A stretch of DNA of 64,000 bases from Lysobacteraceae bacterium SCN 69-320 (GTDB lineage Bacteria; Pseudomonadota; Gammaproteobacteria; Xanthomonadales; Rhodanobacteraceae), in assembly GCA_001725155.1 (NCBI GenBank), contig MEFP01000030.1, positions 124,001-188,000 of the forward strand, written 5' to 3'. The notes below the pieces were generated by a model, which was not told where the DNA came from, made no database searches, and saw nothing but the letters and a program-made list of their open reading frames with translations. Shown one piece after another: positions 57,650 to 64,000 of the stretch. The position numbers and the translations under genes were made by a program. Position 1 is the first letter of the stretch, and the number at the start of each line of letters is the position of its first letter.

Positions 57650-58558
57650 TCATGCGCGCGCCCTCCCGGCCTTGCCGGCCGCCTGAGCCTTCCGCTTGGA
57701 CGGGGGCAAGCGCTTCGCCTTCGGTGGCGAGAGCGACGACCGGGGCACCGGAGGTGGCGCCTCGCTCCCCGGTTTGAACTCCGCCGCCTTGCCGCGCAGT
57801 TCGATGCGGTGGGATGGGTTCACCAGCCGCCGCAACACCGCCTCCGTGGTGTAGGCGTCCGCCGAAGACATGGTTTTGCCGCACCAATGTTCTGGCCAGA
57901 GCGCGGGCGGGAACGGCGACGTCAGGATGAAGCCGCCGGGCCGCGGCTCCACCAATCGCCGCAACACAGCTAGGTCGCCGTCTTCGAGCGGTTCCACACC
58001 CAATTCTTCGAGCACCAAGACGGTGGCCGACGCCAGCCGCCGGCGCAACGCCCCGAGCGTGCCGGCCGCGTCCGCGGACGCCCACGCCGCCAGGAAGTCG
58101 GCTTGGTGGAACCACGCCGCGGTGCCGCCCGCGCGCAGCACCGCGGCGGCCAGAGCGCACGACAACCACGTTTTACCCCCGCCGCATTCGGAGGTAACCA
58201 ATACGCTCTCGTGCCGCGTGGCCCACGCCCCGTCGGCCAACTGCGCGACGACGGCCGGCGGGAGACCGCGCACCAGACCGGTCCAGGCGTCCTCCAGTGC
58301 GGCCCCCGGCACCGGCAAACGCGCGTCGCGGAACCGCCGCTCCAGCGCGCGGGTGTCGCTCCCGTGCTGGAGCGCCGCGACCAACTCGCCCAGTCCGTCC
58401 GCGAGCGGCCCGCCGCCGTCGGCACGCAGCGCTTCGACGGCGTCCGCGGTGGCCTTCAGCCGCAGGCCGCGCAGCGCCCGGACCAGTTCGTCCCGCCACG
58501 CGCCCACGCCGTCCTGACTCGCGGGAGGGGCGGCCGAAGCCGGCCGCCCCCGGTGCAT
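57650..58558 (-). CDS. istB: IstB-like transposition ATPase of an IS21-like element
   Basis: A 302-residue AAA+ type ATPase, downstream of istA (12-base gap) on the same strand; start ATG 58558. The P-loop region is SECGGGKTWLSCALAA, a degenerate Walker A (first Gly replaced by Ser), and Walker B is LVLEELGVEPLED, with Glu in place of the common Asp. Helix packing GLRLKATADAVEAL at the start is typical of IstB. It ends with a Pro/Lys-rich tail (PPKAKRLPPSKRKAQ). IstB helps IstA target insertion. The altered motifs may mean weak ATPase activity. Confidence 0.8.
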   Translation of the reverse strand: MHRGRPASAAPPASQDGVGAWRDELVRALRGLRLKATADAVEALRADGGGPLADGLGELVAALQHGSDTRALERRFRDARLPVPGAALEDAWTGLVRGLPPAVVAQLADGAWATRHESVLVTSECGGGKTWLSCALAAAVLRAGGTAAWFHQADFLAAWASADAAGTLGALRRRLASATVLVLEELGVEPLEDGDLAVLRRLVEPRPGGFILTSPFPPALWPEHWCGKTMSSADAYTTEAVLRRLVNPSHRIELRGKAAEFKPGSEAPPPVPRSSLSPPKAKRLPPSKRKAQAAGKAGRARA

Positions 58559-58569
58559 GCCCCGCCGGC

Positions 58570-60123
58570 TCAAGCCGCCCCCCCGTCGCCGCGGACCGAA
58601 CGCCGCCCCTTGGCCGGCAACGCCATCGGCTCCGCGTGCTTCCGCCGCTTGCCGCCCCGCTTCGGGTGCGTGCCTGCCGGCGCCGCGGGCGATTCGTTGA
58701 GGGCTTTCAACTGGTGGCGGAGGTCCGTGGCGGAGCGCAGGTGCAGCGCCAGGGCGTGCTTGGCGCCCGCCTCCAGTTGTTCCGCCGTGTAGTGCTTTGC
58801 GAGGTCGCGGATGACCGTGCCTGCTGGCAGCCCTTCGAACTTGTTTGGACGGCTGAACTGGTACTCCATGTACCGTTTCAGGTTCGGTCCGACTTCGGCC
58901 GCCCACGCCAGCAGGCCGTCGGGCGAGCGCTCCGCTTCGGCGCGGTGGCCCTCGGGTTGGTGCGCCCGCACTGAGGTGGCCCCGCCCCGCACCTGGGAGC
59001 GCGCGTGCTCGGCAACGCACTCGCCCTCGCAGTGGATTTCCACGGTAGCTGGCGACACGCGCGCCTCCACGCGCCTCCCCACCAGCTCGTGCGGGACGGA
59101 GTAATGGTGGCCCAGCACGGCGACGTGGTAGTCCTTGGGCACGACCTGGCGGGCGAGCCACTGCCCGTAGGTGAACCGAGTCGGCGGCAGGGGCTGCAGC
59201 GCGGGCTTCTCGATGCGCTCGAACACTTGCCGTCGGCACCCTGGGCGCTTTTGGAAGGGCCGCTCGTTGAGGCTGTGCAGCAGTCTGGCAACTTCGGCAT
59301 TGAGGTCTTCGAGCGAGAAGAACTTTTGCGCGTCCAACGTCGGCAGCATCGCGCGCTGCACGATGAGCACCGCACCCTCCACCGCGCCCTTGTCGCGGGG
59401 CCGCTCCGGGCGTGCCGGGAGTACCGCGCAACCGTAGTGGCGCGCCCAGTCCTCGTAATTGCGCTGCAGGACCGGCTGCCGCCCACTCTTGGAAACGGCC
59501 GCCCGCAGGTTGTCCGGCACGACGCACGCCGGCATGCCCCCGAAGAACTCGGCCATGCGGGTGTGTGCATCGAGCCAGTCCGGAACCGATTGGCTGGGCA
59601 CGCAGGTCGCGTAGATGTAATTGCTCGCGCCGAGCACCGCCACGAACAGCTCAGCGGGCACCTGCTGACCGGTTTCGCGGTCGGTGTAGAACGGCCGCTT
59701 GCCGGAGAAGTCGACCAAGACTTCTTGCCCCGGCACGTGGGCCCGCCGCAGCGAGAGGCCCTGGGTCTTTCGGTGTCCCCGGTAGAGTGCGGCGTATTGG
59801 GCGTAGCCGAGGGCTTTGGACTTGTTGCGGGCGCGGTAGTCGGACCACACCGCGTACAACGTCATGCCGCGCTTCTGCAGCACCGCGTCGATGGCCGGGA
59901 AATCGGGGCGGACTTTGGAGATCGCCCACTGCCGGTTGAACTTGCTGTGGAGCTGCTTCGCGGTGAGGCCTTTCAAGTCCTTCCAGCGGTATCCCCGGAG
60001 GCGGATCTCGCGGCCGTAGCGGTCCGCGGTGCGGCGGGAAATCCCCAACGACGCCGCGATGGCGCGGTGTGTGAGGCGCGGACGCATGAGCAACAAACGG
60101 ATGAGGTCGGGCAACTTGTTCAT
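58570..60123 (-). CDS. istA: IS21-family transposase IstA
   Basis: A 517-residue transposase. An N-terminal HTH (LLLMRPRLTHRAIAASLGIS, RRTADRYGREI) precedes the DDE core: VLVDFSGKRPFYTD (first Asp), ACVVPDNLRAAVSK (second Asp) and KGAVEGAVLIVQ (Glu). It also shows the IstA-typical GRRVEARVSPATVEIHCEGE and a basic C-terminus. It cuts and joins element ends. The start at ATG 60123 gives the standard HTH N-terminus; the longer frame is discarded. Beside a MobA/MobL gene in island DNA. Confidence 0.92.
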   Translation of the reverse strand: MNKLPDLIRLLLMRPRLTHRAIAASLGISRRTADRYGREIRLRGYRWKDLKGLTAKQLHSKFNRQWAISKVRPDFPAIDAVLQKRGMTLYAVWSDYRARNKSKALGYAQYAALYRGHRKTQGLSLRRAHVPGQEVLVDFSGKRPFYTDRETGQQVPAELFVAVLGASNYIYATCVPSQSVPDWLDAHTRMAEFFGGMPACVVPDNLRAAVSKSGRQPVLQRNYEDWARHYGCAVLPARPERPRDKGAVEGAVLIVQRAMLPTLDAQKFFSLEDLNAEVARLLHSLNERPFQKRPGCRRQVFERIEKPALQPLPPTRFTYGQWLARQVVPKDYHVAVLGHHYSVPHELVGRRVEARVSPATVEIHCEGECVAEHARSQVRGGATSVRAHQPEGHRAEAERSPDGLLAWAAEVGPNLKRYMEYQFSRPNKFEGLPAGTVIRDLAKHYTAEQLEAGAKHALALHLRSATDLRHQLKALNESPAAPAGTHPKRGGKRRKHAEPMALPAKGRRSVRGDGGAA

Positions 60124-60716
60124 TAGACGTTTTCTCTCGAATGAGCCCAGGGGTATGCCCCTGGGCGGGGGAGGAAAACGGCGGGCCGCACGAATCCGTC
60201 TGCCCGGTGCGGGCAGCTTGACTCGGCTTTGAAAGGAAGTAATGTGCGGGGCACAGCAGACGGGTCTCACCTCTGCCAGACGCCCCGGCGACCTGCGAAG
60301 TCGTTTCGGGGCGTTGTCCTTTCTGGCCGCCGTAAAAACAGCGAAACCAGTTGTCGGGGCTAAGTCATGGGTGGTCCTCCTGCGCCTTCGCGCGGCTGGG
60401 CTTCGGGATTTGGGAAACGGAGACAGCGGCGCGCGTCGCCGGCGGCGACGCCCCCCACTCCCGTTCCGAAATTGCGTTCCCCACCCTAGTCCACCGCCGA
60501 GAACCGTCAAGACCCCCACCGAATCAAGGGGTTGCCGCGATCAGGCCAAACCCAGATTGGCGGTAAGGCCTTGCCCAGAATCCGTTTTCTTCCGATGAAG
60601 CCGGGATAACGGGCTTATTGCGGCATCGATGCGGCCTTCACGTTTTTCTTAAAATGTGACGGACATCACACATTCTTCCGGGAACGGCGTGCGAGGGCCT
60701 GCAGCAGCACCCGCCC
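60124..60716. other. Gap of 593 bases between istA and the relaxase
   Basis: No gene. The gap contains the CRP-type palindrome at 60655-60670 and could include the istA promoter and the unseen right end of the IS element. Confidence 0.4.
60655..60670. promoter_or_regulatory. CRP/Clp-type palindrome TGTGA-N6-TCACA
   Basis: A perfect TGTGA-N6-TCACA with AAA upstream and CATT downstream, matching the CRP binding consensus. It sits about 530 bases before the istA start and 47 bases past the relaxase stop. Occupancy and target are unknown; an IS-end inverted repeat is an alternative. Confidence 0.45.
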
Positions 60717-62321
60717 TCAGAATCGGGGGCGCCGGCTCGGTCTCATTCGGGGCGCAGGCGGACGCTGTTGCGGTGGGCGCGGCTCGACGGGGGCGCCGCC
60801 AGGCGGCCCCGCTTCGGGAACCGCGGGAAGCGACGTGGCCGCCGCCGGCATCCCATCCGCCGCCGCCCGCCGCCCATCCCCTTGTAAAGGCACGACGGAA
60901 CGACGCCGGGCTTCCGCGGCGTGCCACCGGTCTCGGGCCGCATCGACGTCGTCCGACGAGGCACCGCGAGCCGCAGCCAACTCGCGGACTTCCGCCTCAG
61001 CCAAGGCCCGGCGTTCGACCCGGCGTTTTTCCGCCCAGGCCCGCCGGCTCATGGGTTTGAACACCGGCGGTTTGGCTTTCTCCGTATGCTCGACGGTACG
61101 CCGCGCGCCGTCGGCCTCCACCTGGGCGCGGGCCGCGTCGGCTTGCCGGTGGGCGTGCGTCTGCACGGCCAGTTCGTAGAGGCTGTAGCACTCGGCCGCT
61201 TCGCGGAAGGCCCGAGCCCGTTCGCCGCTCGCCTGGACGAACGCCGCCAACCGCTCGAACTCTGCTGCGGACAGACGCAGCGCCCGGACGTATGCGTTGA
61301 AGGAAGCCTCCGCCAATTCAACGGTTCGCCGCAGCCCCTCGATGTAGGCCCGCAAGTTGTTGCGCTCGATGCGCAGCGCCCTTTGCCGTCGGGTCGCCTC
61401 GTCGTTCTGAAGGCGTGCTCCCGGCCCGGTTGCGCGGGCGTTGACTTCGATGCCGCCCAAGAACGGTTCGCGGCCGGGCGAACGGGAGCGGGTCTGCACG
61501 GCGGGGAGGGCATGGGAGGCGCGGAACGCCCGCACGCGGCTGCGGCCGGCGGTCAGCAAAATGTCGTTGTCTCGGCGGCTTTCGATGTTGGCGTTGGCCC
61601 TCGGTGAGTGTTCGCCCCGGCGCTTGGCGGCGGTTGCTGCTTTGCCCTCGTGCTGGGTCGGCTCGCGGGCCAGACGGACCACCGCGTCCAAGTCGCCACG
61701 TCGCGCGGCATCAGCCGCTTGTGCGCGCAGCGTGCGGTGGTCCACCCGCTGAGCCTGGCCGGCGGATGCCAACGCAGCATTCGTGTGTTCCGCAACCAAC
61801 GCGCGCAGCCCCTTCACTTCGCGCGGTCCCGTCCTCGGGTCGTTGAGAACCCGGATTTTTTCACCGAAGCCTTCTGCGCCGAGGGCGCGCGTCGTCATCA
61901 AGATGTGGGCGTGGAAATTGCGGTCATCGCCGCTGCGGCTGGGGGCGTGAACCGCTGCGGTCGCGGCGACCCCGTACCGCTCCACCAGCATCTCCGTCAG
62001 CCCTCGGGCCAACCCCTGCCGCTGTTCGGGCGAAAGTTCCGCCGGCAAGGCAACCACGAGTTCGCGGGCCAGGACCGAATTCACCCGGCGCTCGTACTTC
62101 TCGACCGCGTTCCACAGGGTTTCCGGAGTAGTCGCCCACGCCGGCGCCGATTTCGGTGCGCAGGTGAAAATGGCTTCCACACCCAGCCGGGCGCGGTAGT
62201 CGTGGACCAGCCCCGTGCGGTCGTCGGCCACGCGCAGGCCGCCGCGGTAGGCCACGGCCGCCGTGGCGGATTCGCCGCGGGAGCGGGAAAAACTCTTGAG
62301 AGAGGCGTGGAAAATGGCCAC
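60717..62321 (-). CDS. MobA/MobL-family relaxase (MOBQ type)
   Basis: A 534-residue relaxase. The N-terminal 200 residues carry the MobA/MobL domain: FHASLKSFSRSRGESATAA with the nicking Tyr25 (AVAYRGG), VHAPSRSGDDRNFHAHILMT with metal His residues (125, 137, 139), and RVDHRTLRAQ. The rest is a charged helical domain of the sort found in mobilisable elements, ending with a Pro/Arg-rich tail. It nicks oriT DNA to start conjugal transfer. No conjugation pore genes are in the window, so the element is mobilisable rather than self-transmissible as far as seen. Confidence 0.93.
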   Translation of the reverse strand: MAIFHASLKSFSRSRGESATAAVAYRGGLRVADDRTGLVHDYRARLGVEAIFTCAPKSAPAWATTPETLWNAVEKYERRVNSVLARELVVALPAELSPEQRQGLARGLTEMLVERYGVAATAAVHAPSRSGDDRNFHAHILMTTRALGAEGFGEKIRVLNDPRTGPREVKGLRALVAEHTNAALASAGQAQRVDHRTLRAQAADAARRGDLDAVVRLAREPTQHEGKAATAAKRRGEHSPRANANIESRRDNDILLTAGRSRVRAFRASHALPAVQTRSRSPGREPFLGGIEVNARATGPGARLQNDEATRRQRALRIERNNLRAYIEGLRRTVELAEASFNAYVRALRLSAAEFERLAAFVQASGERARAFREAAECYSLYELAVQTHAHRQADAARAQVEADGARRTVEHTEKAKPPVFKPMSRRAWAEKRRVERRALAEAEVRELAAARGASSDDVDAARDRWHAAEARRRSVVPLQGDGRRAAADGMPAAATSLPAVPEAGPPGGAPVEPRPPQQRPPAPRMRPSRRPRF

Positions 62322-62571
62322 GGCGCTTCGGTGCCCCGGGGGAAATTTTCAGCCTAGGGCGGCCCCGATTCAGCGCAAGACGGCAAGAGCATCAGAGTGC
62401 TGCGACGGTGAAACCCGCCCTAAACCCTGGCTCAACGGAACGCGAGACGCGCATCCACACAATTCCAACTCGCATCCAAGTAAACCTTTAACAGCCGGGC
62501 GTGCCTTTACGGTAGTATCCAAATGCTCGCAAGTCTGTTTCCGTTCAACCGGTCAAGAAGGCGAAGCCGAC
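62322..62571. other. Divergent region upstream of the relaxase
   Basis: A 250-base region without a gene between the relaxase and the gene at 62572. It is the expected place for the oriT; the only weak signals are GTGAAACCCGCCCTAAA near 62410-62424 and a small AGCA/TGCT hairpin just before it. Confidence 0.35.
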
Positions 62572-62943
62572 ATGATTCCGATACAAGAGATTGACATCCA
62601 CACTCAGAAGAATGTTTTGTACCGAGTTCACTTAATTGGACCATCTACCGACTTTGTCTTTTCGTCCTCCCGGAAAAACACGTTTTCCGTCGAAATTCTT
62701 TTCTACGATTCCCGGACTGGCCAGACCTCCGCTTGGGTTATTCCGTTCTCCGAGCAGTTTGAAAATCCACAGTCCGCTTTCGAGCGAGGCTTGGGGTGGG
62801 TGATTGGCCATGCCAATGAAAATGGCTACACAATCGACCTGGTGAACAACCCCTGCAATTGTGAGTTCTTGGACAAGCAGTCCCAAGCGCAGGTCTTTGC
62901 TCGCTTTGGGATACATCCAACACACCAGGTAAATGGCAAGTAG
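62572..62943 (+). CDS. Hypothetical island protein
   Basis: A 123-residue low-GC protein from ATG 62572 (GGCGAAG site weak). It has strand-rich motifs FVFSSSRKNTFSVEILFYD, TSAWVIPFSEQFENPQSAFE, and ends in GYTIDLVNNPCNCEFLDKQ. No domain is recognised. It precedes the nuclease-like gene at 63000 by 56 bases on the same strand, which suggests a pair. Confidence 0.65.
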   Translation: MIPIQEIDIHTQKNVLYRVHLIGPSTDFVFSSSRKNTFSVEILFYDSRTGQTSAWVIPFSEQFENPQSAFERGLGWVIGHANENGYTIDLVNNPCNCEFLDKQSQAQVFARFGIHPTHQVNGK

Positions 62944-62999
62944 TTTTCCATCTACTCAGGTTCAACGCGGGTATTGGCGTCGAACCCGGCCGCAGCGAC

Positions 63000-64000
63000 A
63001 TGAATCCCTCCCATCCTGCTTGGCACCCCCCGCCGGACAACGCAGGCGCGACCCCGTCGGAGCGCTACTTGTCCACGGTCGCCCGTCGTGCCTTCCTTTC
63101 GCTATGGAGCCACTCGAACGTTTACACCGATGAGGGCCGGTCGAATGGGAAAGGCGATGGCAAGGAACTATGCGACTTGCTGGTGGTGTTTGGCGACCAC
63201 GTCATCCTTTTCTCCGACAAGCATTGCGAATTCAAGCCTCATGCGGATATCGAGGTTGCCTGGGCACGCTGGTATCGGCGGGCGGTGGAAAAATCTGTCC
63301 GGCAACTGCTCGGTGCAGAAGGCTTCTTGAAGAACCACCCAGGACGATTGTTTCTAGATAAAGGCTGCACGCAGCCGCTTCCACTCGACCTGCCAAGCCC
63401 CGAGAGGGCCAAATACCACCTTGTTGCTGCGACACGCGGCTCTCACGCTGCAGCAGTGGAGCACTGGCACGGACACAGTTCAGGAAGTTTCATTCTGGAC
63501 AACAGCATCGAAGGCGACGCCCACCACGGCCATCCATTCCACATCGGCTGGCCAGCGGGACGACAGCGCTTCATACACGTACTCGATGAGATGGCACTGG
63601 ATGTGGTCCTAGATGAACTCGATACCGTTCCGGACTTCATTGATTACTTAGAAAAGAAGGAGGTACTTCTCACGACACCGGGCGTTGTCGTCTCCACCTC
63701 CGGGGAGGAGGACTTGGTCGCCCAATACTTGATGACCCTGCGCGATGGCGCGCACGCATTCCGGAATATTCCTGCTGCTTTTGACTACGTACTTTTTCCA
63801 GAAGGGGAATGGACCGAATATGAAAAAAGCCCACAACGCATATCCAAGAAAGTTGCCGATAGCGATAGCCGCCGGTGGGATGCATTGATAGAAATGCAGT
63901 CGGGCTTTATCCGGTCCGGCGCCGCGTTGAACCCGATATCGGGTTTGCCCAGTGAATTCGTCAGTCCGCACTACAACGACCACGAACGCATCGTGAGAAC
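63000..64000 (+). CDS. Nuclease-like island protein (3' end beyond the window)
   Basis: An open frame from ATG 63000 to the right edge without a stop: at least 333 residues. It starts MNPSHPAWHPPPDNAGATPS and carries GKGDGKELCDLLVVFGDHVI followed by LFSDKHCEFKP, which has the E-x-x-D and D-x-K layout of PD-(D/E)xK nucleases. Later it has RWYRRAVEKSVRQLLGAEGF, IEGDAHHGHPFHIGWPAGRQ and RFIHVLDEMALDVVLDELDT. Similar hypothetical proteins sit in defence islands. Composition is clearly island-type. Function and C-terminus are unknown. Confidence 0.75.
   Translation, partial: MNPSHPAWHPPPDNAGATPSERYLSTVARRAFLSLWSHSNVYTDEGRSNGKGDGKELCDLLVVFGDHVILFSDKHCEFKPHADIEVAWARWYRRAVEKSVRQLLGAEGFLKNHPGRLFLDKGCTQPLPLDLPSPERAKYHLVAATRGSHAAAVEHWHGHSSGSFILDNSIEGDAHHGHPFHIGWPAGRQRFIHVLDEMALDVVLDELDTVPDFIDYLEKKEVLLTTPGVVVSTSGEEDLVAQYLMTLRDGAHAFRNIPAAFDYVLFPEGEWTEYEKSPQRISKKVADSDSRRWDALIEMQSGFIRSGAALNPISGLPSEFVSPHYNDHERIVR

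Larger units (their letters stand above)
57650..60123 (-). mobile_element. IS21-like istA/istB element (ends not resolved)
   Basis: The istA and istB gene pair in the order and spacing of IS21 elements. Terminal inverted repeats and target duplications could not be found by eye, so the span covers only the coding part. Confidence 0.7.
47900..64000. mobile_element. Genomic island / mobilisable element (right end outside the window)
   Basis: Gene content changes from chromosome-type secretion genes to DUF6573, nuclease-like, XRE, PIN, IS21-like and relaxase genes, with lower GC in the 48.8-50.9, 55.0-56.9 and 62.5-64.0 kb parts. The left junction is approximate and no attachment site or integrase is seen. 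Confidence 0.7.

Noticed and set aside
57650-59527. A 625-residue fused protein covering istB and part of istA
   Set aside because: Only the last 302 residues have IstB homology. The upstream part is a shadow of istA in another frame; the ATG at 58558 fits gene spacing.

Overview
The window is high-GC DNA from a Gram-negative bacterium, most likely a gammaproteobacterium of the Xanthomonadales/Lysobacterales and probably a Rhodanobacteraceae-like lineage. This rests on a TonB-dependent receptor of the type these bacteria amplify, ahcY with an S-adenosylhomocysteine (SAH) riboswitch followed by metF, a three-gene set of tail-collar (MdpB-like) proteins, IPTL-type C-terminal sorting segments, and secreted proteins ending in a D-x-IF-x3-FE type tail. 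The organism call is an inference; no rRNA or tRNA gene was found.

From 1 to about 47.4 kb the DNA reads as a chromosome rich in secreted and cell-surface genes. In order: a TonB-dependent receptor cut by the left edge, an M28 metallopeptidase, small secreted proteins, a 1126-residue Kelch protein, the riboswitch-ahcY unit, a right-handed beta-helix protein, a TrpF-like enzyme, an array of GTGGGTGTCC repeats, metF, an M72-type metalloprotease, and a cluster of DUF6916, GNAT, twin-arginine-leader and three tail-collar genes. Next comes an 8.8-kb giant adhesin-like gene whose frame is broken twice inside near-identical repeats, then ilvE, a response regulator/histidine kinase pair, a BlaI/M56 (BlaR1-like) pair, rimK and terC.

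From 39.6 to 44.5 kb lie two TIR-domain membrane proteins with related, unrecognised C-terminal domains, with a five-helix membrane protein between them. This is the best candidate here for an undescribed system. A collagen-like secreted protein overlapping an IPTL-type anchored protein (45.2-47.3 kb) closes the chromosomal part.

From about 47.9 kb to the right edge the content is a mobile or genomic island: a DUF6573 protein, a nuclease-like protein, an XRE regulator, a BON-domain/LuxR divergon, a PIN-domain protein, an IS21-like istA/istB pair, a MobA/MobL relaxase and several unknown genes of lower GC and different codon use. The last gene, a nuclease-like ORF from 63000, runs off the right edge.

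Many long opposite-strand open frames here are by-products of high GC and were left out. Frames were chosen by protein family resemblance, signal peptides, ribosome binding sites and gene packing.
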